64,000 nt of DNA from Dokdonella_A sp014338185 (GCA_030263295.1 SZOS01000001.1:200707-264706); one strand, 5' to 3'. Positions 18,684-27,532 are shown, numbered from the stretch's first letter. Notes: generated by a model not told the origin, from the letters alone. Numbers and translations: made by a program.

Positions 18684-19736
18684 ATGACCGACCGCCTCAC
18701 CTCCGCCAGCGCCACGCGCGAAGACGATCTCGTCGAGGCGACGATCCGTCCGCAGCGGCTGGCCGAGTACCTGGGCCAGAACACCGTGCGCGAGCAGTTG
18801 GGCATCGCGATCGAAGCCGCGCGCGGGCGCGGTGACGCGCTCGACCATGTGCTCATCTTCGGCCCGCCCGGGCTGGGCAAGACCACGCTGTCGCACGTGA
18901 TCGCGAACGAGCTGGGCGTGAACCTGCGCGCGACCTCGGGGCCGGTGCTGGAGCGCCCGGGCGACCTCGCCGCGCTGCTCACCAACCTGCAGCCGCGCGA
19001 CGTGCTGTTCGTGGACGAGATCCATCGCCTGTCGCCGATCGTCGAGGAAGTGCTGTATCCGGCGCTGGAGGATTTCCAGATCGACATCATGATCGGCGAG
19101 GGTCCGGCCGCGCGTTCGATCAAGCTCGACCTGCCGCCGTTCACGCTGGTCGGCGCGACCACGCGCGCGGGCCTGCTCACCGCGCCGCTGCGCGACCGCT
19201 TCGGCATCGTGCAGCGGCTGGAGTTCTACAGTGCGCTGGAACTGGCCGCGATCGTGCGCCGCGCCGCGCGCATCCTCGACATCGCCTGCGATGCCGAGGG
19301 CGCCGCCGAGATCGCGCGCCGCGCACGCGGCACGCCGCGTATCGCCAACCGCTTGCTGCGGCGCGTGCGCGACTATGCACAGGTGCGCGCCGACGGTGCG
19401 ATCACGCGCGCCGTCGCCGATGCCGCACTGGGCATGCTCAAGGTCGATGGCGAGGGCTTCGACGCGCTGGACCGGCGCCTGCTCACGACCATCATCGAGC
19501 ACTTCGAGGGCGGCCCGGTCGGGGTGGAGTCACTCGCGGCCGCCATCAGCGAGGAGCGCGGCACCATCGAGGACGTACTCGAACCGTTCCTGATCCAGCA
19601 GGGCTTCCTCGTGCGCACCGCGCGCGGGCGCATGGTGACGGCCAAGGCCTGGCGCCATTTCGGCCTGCCGCAACCGCGGCGTACCGCGCCGGACGACCTG
19701 TTCGACGGCGAGGCCACGCCGGGAAGCGACGCATGA
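18684..19736 (+). CDS. ruvB: Holliday junction branch migration motor RuvB
   Basis: RuvB is the hexameric AAA+ ring that drives branch migration with RuvA. The 350-residue protein has Walker A FGPPGLGKTTL, Walker B LFVDEIHRL, sensor GATTRAGLL, the arginine finger region APLRDRFGI, and the winged-helix C-terminus with GGPVGVESLAAAISEERGTIEDV. The frame is open far upstream into kup, but the ATG at 18684 gives MTDRLTSASA, a normal N-terminus. Its stop overlaps the start of ybgC (ATGA), linking it to the Tol-Pal cluster, as in many gammaproteobacteria. Confidence 0.97.
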   Translation: MTDRLTSASATREDDLVEATIRPQRLAEYLGQNTVREQLGIAIEAARGRGDALDHVLIFGPPGLGKTTLSHVIANELGVNLRATSGPVLERPGDLAALLTNLQPRDVLFVDEIHRLSPIVEEVLYPALEDFQIDIMIGEGPAARSIKLDLPPFTLVGATTRAGLLTAPLRDRFGIVQRLEFYSALELAAIVRRAARILDIACDAEGAAEIARRARGTPRIANRLLRRVRDYAQVRADGAITRAVADAALGMLKVDGEGFDALDRRLLTTIIEHFEGGPVGVESLAAAISEERGTIEDVLEPFLIQQGFLVRTARGRMVTAKAWRHFGLPQPRRTAPDDLFDGEATPGSDA

Positions 19737-20164
19737 GTCGGGCGCGCATCGCCACGCCGGCCGTGTTCACCTTCCCGGCGCGCGTCTACTGGGAAGACAC
19801 CGATGCCGGCGGCGTCGTCTATCATGCGCGCTACCTGCACTTCCTCGAACGCGCGCGCACCGAATGGCTGCGCGCGCTCGGCCACGGCCAGCAGCAACTG
19901 CGCGAACGCGACGGCGTGATCTTCGTGGTGCATCGCATGGAGATCGTGTTCAACGCGCCCGCGCGGCTGGATGACCTGCTGCTGGCCAGCGTCGAGGTGA
20001 CCCAGGCGCGCGGCGCGAGTTTCACGCTGCGCCAGACCCTGCGCCGCGACGGCAGCGACCCCCTGCTGGTCGAGGCCGGCGTGCGCATCGCCTGCCTCGA
20101 CGCGGAGCGCTTCCGTCCGCGGCCGCTGCCGGCACATCTGAGTGAGGGAATCGTCAATCCATGA
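19733..20164 (+). CDS. ybgC: Tol-Pal associated acyl-CoA thioesterase YbgC
   Basis: A 143-residue hot-dog-fold thioesterase of the 4-hydroxybenzoyl-CoA thioesterase family. The catalytic segment is YWEDTDAGGVVYHARYLHFLERARTEWLR, with the aspartate of EDTDAGG as the active-site acid. YbgC hydrolyses short acyl-CoA or acyl-ACP and is the standard first gene of tol-pal operons. It overlaps ruvB at the front and tolQ at the back by ATGA, so translation of the three is coupled. Confidence 0.95.
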   Translation: MSRARIATPAVFTFPARVYWEDTDAGGVVYHARYLHFLERARTEWLRALGHGQQQLRERDGVIFVVHRMEIVFNAPARLDDLLLASVEVTQARGASFTLRQTLRRDGSDPLLVEAGVRIACLDAERFRPRPLPAHLSEGIVNP

Positions 20165-20850
20165 ACAATGACCTGAACGTGTTTGCGCTGGTGCTGGGCG
20201 CGAGCCTGCCGGTGAAGCTGGTGCTGGCCCTGCTGGTCGGCTTCTCGATCGCCTCGTGGTTCATCATCTTCCGCAAGAAGGCGATGCTCGATCACGCCAA
20301 CGCGCGCGCCGACGAGTTCGACGAGCGCTTCTGGTCGGGCACCGACCTGGCGGGGTTGTTCCGCGAGCTGAGCGCGCATGGCGATCGGCTGAGCAGCTCG
20401 GCCGCGATCTTCGAGGCCGGCTTCCGCGAGTTCGCGCGCCTGCGCCAGCGCCGCGGCATGGATTCGCGCGGCCTGCTCGAAGGCGCCCAGCGCGCGATGC
20501 GGGTGGCCTCGACGCGCGAGGTCGACCGCCTCGAACGCAACCTGGAGTTCCTCGCCAACGTCGGCTCGATCAGTCCCTACGTGGGCCTGTTCGGCACGGT
20601 GTGGGGCATCATGATCGCGTTCCAGGGCCTGGCCAACGTCAAGGAGGCGACCATCGCGATGGTCGCGCCGGGCATTTCCGAGGCGCTCATCGCCACCGCG
20701 ATGGGCCTGTTCGCGGCGATCCCCGCGGTATGGGCCTACAACCGCTTCGCGACCAAGCTCGAACGCATCGGCTCGCGCTACGACACCTTCGTCGAGGAGT
20801 TCTCCTCGATCCTCGCGCGCCAGGCGCATGCGGAGGACGACAAGGCGTGA
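20161..20850 (+). CDS. tolQ: Tol-Pal proton channel subunit TolQ
   Basis: TolQ forms with TolR the inner-membrane proton channel that energises TolA for outer-membrane constriction at division. The 229-residue protein has the three expected spans: one near 15-38 (LVLALLVGFSIASWFIIF), and two after residue 130 separated by a short loop (YVGLFGTVWGIMIAF and ALIATAMGLFAAIPAVWAYN). The long cytoplasmic loop carries the RGMDSRGLLEGAQRAM stretch of the MotA/TolQ/ExbB family. ATG overlaps the ybgC stop. Confidence 0.96.
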   Translation: MNNDLNVFALVLGASLPVKLVLALLVGFSIASWFIIFRKKAMLDHANARADEFDERFWSGTDLAGLFRELSAHGDRLSSSAAIFEAGFREFARLRQRRGMDSRGLLEGAQRAMRVASTREVDRLERNLEFLANVGSISPYVGLFGTVWGIMIAFQGLANVKEATIAMVAPGISEALIATAMGLFAAIPAVWAYNRFATKLERIGSRYDTFVEEFSSILARQAHAEDDKA

Positions 20851-20971
20851 GCCGCGCCGCGATGCCACCGGCCAACCCTGGCCGCCGCCTGCCACCGTTG
20901 CAGCCTCCGCCGACCCGCGCCGCGTGCGCGGGCCCGGCCCGGCTGCCACTCCTCCGATCCTGCCCGCCGCC

Positions 20972-21415
20972 ATGAACCCGATCGCCAGCCGCCGCCGCAA
21001 GCGCAAGCTCACTGCCGAGATCAACGTCGTGCCCTACATCGACGTGATGCTGGTGCTGCTCATCATCTTCATGGTGACCGCGCCGCTGCTCAACCTCGGC
21101 GTGGACATCGAACTGCCGCAGTCCGCCGCCAAGTCGATCCATCACGACAAGGAACCCGCGGTGGTGAGCGTGGATCGCGGCGGCCAGCTCTACCTCACGC
21201 TGGCCAATGCGCCGCGCGAGGCGATCGATGCCGAGGCGCTCAAGACCAAGATCGCCGCCTTCGTGCGCCAGAACCCGCAGATCCCGGTGTACGTGGCCGG
21301 TGACACCGCGGCCGACTACGGCACGATCTATGACGCGATGGTGCTGCTGCAGCAGGCCGGCGTGCCCAAGGTCGGCCTCATGAGCAAGCCGCCCGAGGCG
21401 GCGAAGGCACGCTGA
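20972..21415 (+). CDS. tolR: Tol-Pal proton channel subunit TolR
   Basis: A 147-residue ExbD/TolR protein: short cytoplasmic N-terminus ending EINVVPYIDVMLVLLIIFMV, which holds the membrane span and the essential channel aspartate (D of YIDVML), then a periplasmic domain with VYVAGDTAADYGTIYDAMVLLQ. The frame is open back to 20828, but the ATG at 20972 (MNPIASRRRKRKLTAEIN) gives the normal family start. That leaves an unusual 121-base GC-rich gap after tolQ, where close spacing or overlap is usual. Confidence 0.94.
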   Translation: MNPIASRRRKRKLTAEINVVPYIDVMLVLLIIFMVTAPLLNLGVDIELPQSAAKSIHHDKEPAVVSVDRGGQLYLTLANAPREAIDAEALKTKIAAFVRQNPQIPVYVAGDTAADYGTIYDAMVLLQQAGVPKVGLMSKPPEAAKAR

Positions 21416-21419
21416 GCGC

Positions 21420-22358
21420 ATGGTGCAGGCACGGCGCAACGTCCACGGCGGCCTGGGCGCTGACCTGCGCGCACTGGCGCTGTCGCTGGCCGTGCACGCG
21501 CTGTGCGTGCTGGTGGCGCTGGTCGGGCTGTGGTGGACGAGTTCGAGCAAGCCGGTGGTGATGCCAGGACCGGTCATCGAAGCCACGCTGGTGGGGCCGA
21601 CCGCGGCGCCCAAGCGGCCGCGCAGCGCGCCGCCCGCCGCGTCCAGGCCGCAGCCGGCGCCGGCCCGGCCCGCGCCCGAACCGCCACAGCCGCAAGTGCA
21701 GAAGCCGCAGCCGCAGCCCGAGCCGCCCAAGCCCGAGACGGTCAAACCGACCGAAGTGCCCAAGCAGGACCTGGTCGAGCAGCAGCGCATCGCCGCGCTC
21801 GCGCAGCAGCAGGCCGAGCAGGAGCGCAAGGAGCAGGAGCGCAAGATCCGCCAGCAGCAGGTCGAACTGCAGGAAGCCAAGGAGCGCGAGCTGCGCGAGG
21901 AGCAGCGCCGGCAGCTCGCCGAGATCCAGCGGCAGCGTGAGGCGGCCGAGAAGAAGCTCAGGCTGGAAAAGGAGCGCCTGGCCCAGATCGAGGACCGCAA
22001 CGCACGTGAGGCCGCGCAGGCGCAACCGCAAGCACAGCACGAGGCGCCCCAGGCGCAGACCGGCGCGGGCGGCGCCGACGACGACCTCACCGCGCGCTAC
22101 CAGGCCGCGATCCAGGCCGCGGTCACCAATAACTGGAACCGGCCCGAGAGTGCGCAGGCGGGTTTGCGCTGCACGATCAACGTGGCGCAGATTCCCGGCG
22201 GCGAGGTCATCAGCGTTTCCATCGGTTCACCGTGCAACGCCGATGATGTCACGCGCAATTCGCTGGAGCAGGCGGTCAAGCGCGCGCCGTTGCCCTACCA
22301 GGGCTTCGAGAAGGTGTTCCAGCGCAACATCACGTTCAACTTCAGGTACGACGGATAG
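21420..22358 (+). CDS. tolA: Tol-Pal energy-coupling protein TolA
   Basis: TolA spans the periplasm and links the TolQR motor to TolB and Pal. The 312-residue protein has a single N-terminal span (about 20-40, LSLAVHALCVLVALVGLWW), a proline-rich stretch (about 60-115), a long charged coiled-coil rich in Gln/Glu/Lys/Arg (about 115-215) and a C-terminal globular domain with DDDLTARYQAAIQAAV, SVSIGSPC and PYQGFEKVF. The helical region is shorter than in E. coli (421 residues), as is common outside enterics. Confidence 0.93.
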   Translation: MVQARRNVHGGLGADLRALALSLAVHALCVLVALVGLWWTSSSKPVVMPGPVIEATLVGPTAAPKRPRSAPPAASRPQPAPARPAPEPPQPQVQKPQPQPEPPKPETVKPTEVPKQDLVEQQRIAALAQQQAEQERKEQERKIRQQQVELQEAKERELREEQRRQLAEIQRQREAAEKKLRLEKERLAQIEDRNAREAAQAQPQAQHEAPQAQTGAGGADDDLTARYQAAIQAAVTNNWNRPESAQAGLRCTINVAQIPGGEVISVSIGSPCNADDVTRNSLEQAVKRAPLPYQGFEKVFQRNITFNFRYDG

Positions 22359-22365
22359 GATCGAC

Positions 22366-23679
22366 ATGAGGCTCAACACAATCGCGACTTGGTTGCCGTG
22401 CTGGCTGCTGCTGCTGTTTGCCGCGGGCGCGGTGCAGGCACAGGGGCTGAGCATCGACATCGTCAACGGCACCGCCACCGCGACGCCGATCGCGGTGGTG
22501 CCGTTCGGCTACGACGGCGCGGGCCTGCCGCCCGAGGCCAATCCCGGCGAGATCGTGCGTGCCGACCTCGCGCGTTCGGGCCAGTTCCGCACCTTGCCGC
22601 GCGCCGACGTGGTCGAGTTCCCCACGCGCCAGAACGAGATCAAGTTCGCCACCTGGAGCCTGCTCAAGCAGGATTACCTCGTGGTGGGGCGCCTGGGCGA
22701 GGCCGGTGACGGCGTGCAGGTGACCTGGGAACTGTTCGACGTGGTGCGCCAGCAGCGGCTCGCGGGCAGCACGATCAGCGGCCAGCGCAGCGGCCTGCGC
22801 GACATCTCCCACCAGGTCGCCGACGCGGTGTACGAGGCGATCCTGCATGTGCGCGGCGCGTTCTGGACGCGCATCGCCTACATCACCGCGAGCGGCGTCG
22901 CGCCCAATGCGCAGTACGCGCTCATGGTGGCCGATTCGGACGGCTACAACCCGCAGGTTGTGGTGCGCTCGCGCGAGCCGTTGCTGTCGCCGCACTGGTC
23001 GCCCGACGGCAAGCGCCTGGCCTATGTCTCGTTCGAGAGCGGCAATTCGGCCGTGTACATCCAGGACCTGGCCACCGGCGCGCGCCAGCTGGTGTCGCAC
23101 AGCCGCGGCATCAACAGCGCGCCCGCGTTCTCGCCCGACGGCAATCGCCTCGCGCTGAGCCTGTCCAAGGGCGGCAATCCCGACATCTACGTGCTCGACC
23201 TGGGCAGCCGCGCGCTCAGCCAGGTCACGCGCCACTTCGCGATCGACACCGAGCCGGAGTGGGCGCCCGACGGCCAGTCGATCTACTTCACCTCGGACCG
23301 TTCGGGCAAGCCGCAGATCTACCAGGTGGCACCCGGCGGCGGCGAACAGACCCGCGTGACCTTCCAGGGCCAGTACAACGCGAGCGTGAGCGTGGTCGAT
23401 GCCAAGGGCCTCAAGCTCGCGATGGTGCAGGGCAACGGAAATGTGTATCGTATTGCGGTTCTTGATCGCGCCACCAACCAGAACACGCTCGTTTCGCCGG
23501 GGACGCAGGACGAGTCACCCAGCTTCGCGCCCAACGGCAGCATGCTCCTGTATGCCGCGAGCGAAGGCTCGCGCGGCGTGCTGTTTGCGGCTTCGGCCGA
23601 CGGGCGCGTGCGGCAACGATTGGGCTATGCGCAAGGCGACGTGCGCGAACCTGCTTGGGGGCCGTTCAGGCCGCGCTGA
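22366..23679 (+). CDS. tolB: Tol-Pal periplasmic protein TolB
   Basis: A 437-residue periplasmic protein with a signal peptide (1-26, cut after AGAVQAQG), the N-terminal anticodon-binding-like domain (about 27-165, with IAVVPFGYDG) and a six-bladed beta-propeller made of WSPDGKRLAYVSFESG-type repeats (LSPHWSPDG, SAPAFSPDG, TEPEWAPDG, ESPSFAPNG). The propeller binds Pal; the N-terminus binds TolA. It follows tolA by seven bases. Start chosen from the signal peptide; the open frame upstream overlaps tolA. Confidence 0.97.
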   Translation: MRLNTIATWLPCWLLLLFAAGAVQAQGLSIDIVNGTATATPIAVVPFGYDGAGLPPEANPGEIVRADLARSGQFRTLPRADVVEFPTRQNEIKFATWSLLKQDYLVVGRLGEAGDGVQVTWELFDVVRQQRLAGSTISGQRSGLRDISHQVADAVYEAILHVRGAFWTRIAYITASGVAPNAQYALMVADSDGYNPQVVVRSREPLLSPHWSPDGKRLAYVSFESGNSAVYIQDLATGARQLVSHSRGINSAPAFSPDGNRLALSLSKGGNPDIYVLDLGSRALSQVTRHFAIDTEPEWAPDGQSIYFTSDRSGKPQIYQVAPGGGEQTRVTFQGQYNASVSVVDAKGLKLAMVQGNGNVYRIAVLDRATNQNTLVSPGTQDESPSFAPNGSMLLYAASEGSRGVLFAASADGRVRQRLGYAQGDVREPAWGPFRPR

Positions 23680-23797
23680 ACATACTGGTTAAGTTTTCGT
23701 TGCGGGCTGCTGGTGCTGTCGGTCGGCGGCCCGTGTTCACCGACGTAGTCCGGGCCAGCGCCCATCCACCCATCATCGATCCAGAGGCGTCACATCC

Positions 23798-24304
23798 ATG
23801 AACAACACCATTCGTATCGCGTTTTCGGTTCTGCTCGTCACGGGCGTTGCCGCGTGTGCGAAGAAGGCCGTCAAGCCGACCCAGACCGAAGCGCCGGTCG
23901 TGACCGAAACGCAGCCGGTCGCGCCGTCCGGCCGCTACACCCGTGACAGCCTCGACACCGACTCGTGCCTGCGCCAGCGCGTGGTGTACTTCGATCTGGA
24001 CAAGACCGAGATCAAGCCGCAGTTCGAGGCGCAGATCGCGTGCCACGCCGAATACCTGCGCCAGTTCCCCGATGCGCGCGTCACGCTCGAAGGCAATGCC
24101 GACGAGCGCGGTTCGCGCGAGTACAACCTCGGTCTTGGCGAGCGTCGCGGCAACGCGGTGCAGGGTGCGCTCACCGCCGCGGGCGCGGGCTCGGCCCAGC
24201 TCAACGTGGTCAGCTACGGCGAAGAGCGCCCGGTGTGCCGCCAGCACAACGAGGAGTGCTGGTCGAAGAACCGCCGCGTCGAGATCATCTACACCGCGAA
24301 GTAA
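23798..24304 (+). CDS. pal: peptidoglycan-associated lipoprotein Pal
   Basis: A 168-residue outer-membrane lipoprotein. The signal peptide ends in a lipobox, VAAC, with the lipidated cysteine at residue 20. After a linker comes the OmpA-like peptidoglycan-binding domain: VVYFDLDKTEIKPQF, then the diaminopimelate-binding segment NADERGSREYNLGLGERRG, then SYGEERP and NRRVEIIY. Pal ties the outer membrane to the wall and to TolB. A gap of 118 bases separates it from tolB and may hold an extra promoter, though none stood out. Confidence 0.97.
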   Translation: MNNTIRIAFSVLLVTGVAACAKKAVKPTQTEAPVVTETQPVAPSGRYTRDSLDTDSCLRQRVVYFDLDKTEIKPQFEAQIACHAEYLRQFPDARVTLEGNADERGSREYNLGLGERRGNAVQGALTAAGAGSAQLNVVSYGEERPVCRQHNEECWSKNRRVEIIYTAK

Positions 24305-24310
24305 GCGCCC

Positions 24311-25195
24311 GTGATGGTCGCATTGCGCAAGTTGGGTGCAACGGCAGCCGTACTGGCTGCCGTTGCCATTTGCTCGGCCCCGCTGCAGGCGCAGGAGCGG
24401 CTGTCGCTGTCCGAACGCGTGGCGCGGCTGGAGCAGCAGGCCAATCCGCAGGGCGGCGCGGTCACGCTGGTCAATCGCATCCAGGACCTGCAGGCGCAGG
24501 TGCAGACGCTGCAGGGCCAGGTCGAGGAACTGCAGCACGCGCTCGACGAGGCGCGTCAGCGCAACAAGGAACAATACATCGACCTCGATTCGCGCCTGGC
24601 GCGGCTCGAAGGTCGAGCGCCCGCGCCGGCCGCCGCCGGCGGCGCCGGCACGACCACCACGCCGCAGCCACCCGATGTGGACCTGGGCGGCCCCGGTGGC
24701 GCCACGGCGCCCGCGGCCCCGGCATCGGCCCCGACCGCCGCGCCGGACACGCTCACCGACGCCGATCGCGCGGCGGGCGGTACGCCCGCGGCAGCGGCCG
24801 ATCCCGCGGCCGAGTCGAGCACCTACAACGAGGCCTTCGGCGCGCTCAAGGAAGGCCGCTACGCCGAGTCCGCGCGGCGCTTCCAGGGCTTCATCGACCA
24901 GTATCCCAACAGCGAACTGGCCGGCAATGCCTGGTACTGGCTGGGCGAGTCCTACTACGCGACGCAGAACTATCCGATCGCGCTGGAGGCGTTCCAGACC
25001 CTGCTCACGCGCTATCCGGGCAGCCAGAAGGCGCCCGACGCGCTGCTCAAGGTCGGTTACAGCCAGTACGAGCTCAAGCAGTTCGCGGCCGCGCGCGACA
25101 CGCTCGACCAGGTCGTGCAGCGCTATCCCGATTCCACCGTCGCCCGCCTCGCGCAAGGCCGCCTGCGCGCGTTGGCCACCGACGCGGCGCGTTAA
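24311..25195 (+). CDS. cpoB: Tol-associated cell division coordinator CpoB (YbgF)
   Basis: A 294-residue periplasmic protein: signal peptide (about 1-26), an N-terminal trimerising coiled coil (LSERVARLEQQ ... IQDLQAQVQTLQGQVEELQHAL, about 32-80), a low-complexity Ala/Pro/Gly linker (about 98-165) and three TPR-like repeats (YNEAFGALKEGRYAESARRFQGFI, NAWYWLGESYYATQNYPIALEAFQ, PDALLKVGYSQYELKQF). CpoB links Tol function to PBP1B at septation. It follows pal by six bases and closes the Tol-Pal unit. Its first codons (MMVALRKLG in the GTG/ATG region) allow a start one codon either way. Confidence 0.94.
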   Translation: MMVALRKLGATAAVLAAVAICSAPLQAQERLSLSERVARLEQQANPQGGAVTLVNRIQDLQAQVQTLQGQVEELQHALDEARQRNKEQYIDLDSRLARLEGRAPAPAAAGGAGTTTTPQPPDVDLGGPGGATAPAAPASAPTAAPDTLTDADRAAGGTPAAAADPAAESSTYNEAFGALKEGRYAESARRFQGFIDQYPNSELAGNAWYWLGESYYATQNYPIALEAFQTLLTRYPGSQKAPDALLKVGYSQYELKQFAAARDTLDQVVQRYPDSTVARLAQGRLRALATDAAR

Positions 25196-25359
25196 GGGTC
25201 CGCGGGTGTCGCGGGTCCCAGGCCGGTCCAGCAAGGGTCGGACGTGATGCAGCCACGCCTGCTCCCCGACCACGCCAACGCGTGCGCGCACGGGCCCGGC
25301 GCGCGACGCGCACGTCGCGCGGCACCTGTGCCGTGCCACGAGCGGCGGACCGCGCGCTG

Positions 25360-26055
25360 ATGCACGCCGCCGACCACGCCATCGCCGACGCCGCCGGACC
25401 CGCCGCCGCGGCCGAGCCACGCCTGCGCGTGAGCGAGATCTTCCTGTCGCTGCAGGGCGAAGCCGACGCGGTCGGCTGGCCCACGGTGTTCGTGCGGCTG
25501 GTCGGTTGCCCGCTGCGCTGCAGCTGGTGCGACACGACCTATGCCTTCCATGGCGGGCAGTGGCACACGCTCGATGCGATCCTCGCCGAGGTCGCGCGCC
25601 AGCGCGTGCGCCACGTGTGCGTGACCGGCGGCGAGCCACTCGCGCAGAAGCGTTGCCTGGACCTGCTCGCGCGGCTGTGCGACGCGGGCTACGAGGTGTC
25701 GCTGGAGACCTCGGGCGCACTGGACATCGCCGCGGTCGACGTGCGCGTGCGCAAGGTGATGGACCTCAAGGCACCCGGCTCGGGCGAAGCCGCGCGCAAC
25801 CTGTGGAGCAACCTCGACCATCTGTTGCCGCACGACCAGATCAAGATCGTGGTCGCCGATCGCGCCGACTACGACTGGGCGGTGGCACGCCTGCGCGAGT
25901 ACGCGCTCGAGCGACGCTGCACCGTGCTGCTGTCACCCGTGCACGGCCGGCTCGAGCCACGCGAATTGGCGCAGTGGATCCTTGCCGACCGTCTGCCCGT
26001 GCGTTTCCAGTTGCAGTTGCACAAGCAGCTGTGGGGCGATGTGCCCGGCCACTGA
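25360..26055 (+). CDS. queE: 7-carboxy-7-deazaguanine synthase
   Basis: QueE is a radical-SAM enzyme that contracts the ring of 6-carboxy-tetrahydropterin to 7-carboxy-7-deazaguanine on the way to queuosine. The 231-residue protein has EIFLSLQGEADAVGWPTVFVRL, then the cluster motif GCPLRCSWCDT (a CxxxCxxC variant with cysteines one after the other as in the family), VTGGEPLAQ and KVMDLKAPGSGE. The frame is open for more than 1 kb upstream, but that is a shadow of pal and cpoB; the ATG at 25360 is the last before the homology. One base separates it from queC, so they are co-translated. Confidence 0.94.
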   Translation: MHAADHAIADAAGPAAAAEPRLRVSEIFLSLQGEADAVGWPTVFVRLVGCPLRCSWCDTTYAFHGGQWHTLDAILAEVARQRVRHVCVTGGEPLAQKRCLDLLARLCDAGYEVSLETSGALDIAAVDVRVRKVMDLKAPGSGEAARNLWSNLDHLLPHDQIKIVVADRADYDWAVARLREYALERRCTVLLSPVHGRLEPRELAQWILADRLPVRFQLQLHKQLWGDVPGH

Positions 26056-26056
26056 C

Positions 26057-26740
26057 ATGAGCGCGCAGTCCCAGTCCGCGCATGCGGTCGTGCTCGTGTC
26101 CGGAGGCATGGACTCGGCGGTCACGCTGGCGCTCGCGCGCGAGCAGGGCCTGGTGTGCCATGCGCTGGGCGTGGACTACGGCCAGCGTCACGCCGCGGAG
26201 CTCGCGGCCGCGCGTGAGGTGGCGGCGAGCCTCGGCGCGGTCGAGCACAAGCTGGTGCGGGTCGACCTGCGCAGCATCGGCGGCTCCGCGCTCACCGCCG
26301 ACATCGCGGTGCCCGAGCACGGTGGACCGGGCATCCCCGTGACCTACGTGCCCGCGCGCAACACCATCATGTTGTCGATCGCGCTGGGCTGGGCCGAAGT
26401 GCTCGGCGCGCGCGAGATCCATTGCGGCGTCAATGCGGTCGATTACTCGGGCTATCCCGATTGCCGGCCCGCGTTCATCACCGCCTTCGAGGCATTGGCC
26501 AACCTTGCCACCAAGGCCGGCGTCGAGGGTGCGCGGCTGCGCGTGCAGGCACCGCTCATGCACATGAGCAAGGCCGACATCGTGCGCGCCGGCGTGCGCC
26601 TGGGCGTGGACTTTGCGCTCACGGTGTCGTGCTACCAGGCCGACGCCGCCGGCCGCGCCTGCGGCCATTGCGATGCCTGCCACCTGCGCGCCGAAGGCTT
26701 CCGCGCCGCCGGCGTCGCCGACCCGACACGCTATCGTTGA
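26057..26740 (+). CDS. queC: 7-cyano-7-deazaguanine synthase
   Basis: QueC turns 7-carboxy-7-deazaguanine into preQ0 with two ATP-dependent steps. The 227-residue protein has the PP-loop VLVSGGMDSAVTLALA, GVDYGQRHAAE, VPARNTIMLSIAL and the zinc-binding end SCYQ...CGHCDACHLRAEGF with four cysteines. Its ATG directly follows the queE stop. Other genes of the pathway (queD, queF) are not in the window. The tRNA-Lys gene lies 120 bases downstream. Confidence 0.96.
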   Translation: MSAQSQSAHAVVLVSGGMDSAVTLALAREQGLVCHALGVDYGQRHAAELAAAREVAASLGAVEHKLVRVDLRSIGGSALTADIAVPEHGGPGIPVTYVPARNTIMLSIALGWAEVLGAREIHCGVNAVDYSGYPDCRPAFITAFEALANLATKAGVEGARLRVQAPLMHMSKADIVRAGVRLGVDFALTVSCYQADAAGRACGHCDACHLRAEGFRAAGVADPTRYR

Positions 26741-26861
26741 ACGCGGTGCGCAGGTACACTCGCGCCCCTCGCATGGCAAGGCATGCCGGCATCACGCCGA
26801 CGCTGCCCGCGCCCGGTGCCGAGGCACGCGCGCAGCGCCCGCACTGCGGTGCGTTGGACAG

Positions 26862-26936
26862 GGGCCGTTAGCTCAGCGGTAGAGCAGTGGACTTTTAATC
26901 CATTGGTCGATGGTTCGATCCCATCACGGCCCACCA
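26862..26936 (+). tRNA. tRNA-Lys (anticodon TTT)
   Basis: A complete 75-base tRNA: acceptor stem GGGCCGT/ACGGCCC, D-arm TAGCTCAGCGGTAGAGCA, anticodon loop CTTTTAA with anticodon TTT, T-arm with GGTTCGATCCC, discriminator A and an encoded CCA. It reads lysine AAA/AAG. Confidence 0.97.
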
Positions 26937-27104
26937 CACAGATCCACGAGGACAGACGCCGCGTTGGACGCGCTTGGTCGAGCGAGGGCAGCGGGCTCGT
27001 TGCGACTCGAGTATGGATCGAGCCGCATCCAGAGCCTCCTGCACAGCTTGGGTGGGCGCTTCGTGCATGCGTTTGAAGGTCCGTGCCCGTGCATCAACCG
27101 TGCG

Positions 27105-27195
27105 GGCCTGATCGCGGAGAATGACACCCGGTGCCACCGAGGTGCACCGCTGCGTTCGTGCTTGCTCAGGCAACCTTCGCCGACCGCGTGGGCAT
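27105..27195 (-). pseudogene. possible higA antitoxin relic
   Basis: Directly after the higB-like relic, an ATG at 27195 opens MPTRSAKVA and stops. In a neighbouring frame the sequence continues as SVAPGVILRDQ, which resembles the xHPGEILREEF start of HigA-family XRE antitoxins. A frameshift between the two pieces would explain it. The match is short, so this is a suggestion that rests mostly on position behind the higB relic. Confidence 0.3.
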
Positions 27196-27206
27196 GCCTC
27201 CGGATG

Positions 27207-27362
27207 TCAGTGGCAGTCCTGCCGGGCGACAACGGCTCGCATTGCCTCATCCGGCATCGCCAGCACGAGACCAAGGCGTTCGGCAGGCATGGCTCGAACG
27301 CCGAACGTGCTGCCGGTGGTAACGGACCGCTTCCATCCCTTGTGCGCGAGGCCCCGGATCAT
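27207..27362 (-). pseudogene. higB/relE-type toxin relic with internal deletion
   Basis: A 51-codon frame starts MIRGLAHKGWKRSVTTGS, close to the MIRGFxHKGLKRFxETGS start of HigB plasmid-maintenance killer proteins, continues FGVRAMPAERLGLVLAMPDEA (HigB: A..L...L..LD.A) and ends AVVARQDCH, close to the VLVDYQDYH end of HigB. Roughly 40 residues of the middle, which carry the catalytic core, are missing. It is thus most likely a dead toxin gene. It lies in the minus strand between tRNA-Lys and rnk. Confidence 0.5.
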
Positions 27363-27532
27363 GATGCCGAAGTGACCGGTTGGGCCACGCATCGCAACCG
27401 CGGGCGGCGAGCGCCTGGCGATGCGGCGGCGGTGAAGTGCAGCGCGCGACCGCGCACCGCCGGTGGGTGAGCGCAAGCGGGCTGCACCCGGCGTGAGGCG
27501 CGCGCCTGCGATGGCCGGCGCCCAACGCGTCG

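Larger units (their letters stand above)
26937..27532. other. intergenic stretch with decayed genes
   Basis: About 600 bases between tRNA-Lys and rnk with no intact gene. On the minus strand 27105-27362 looks like a decayed higBA toxin-antitoxin pair (separate entries). The rest (26937-27104 and 27363-27532) shows nothing I can identify; base composition is a little lower in GC than the surroundings. Confidence 0.6.

Noticed and set aside
26937..27104. tRNA-Lys 3' end as an attachment site of the accessory region
   Set aside because: I found no repeat of the tRNA 3' end further right; the region before rnk holds only relics.
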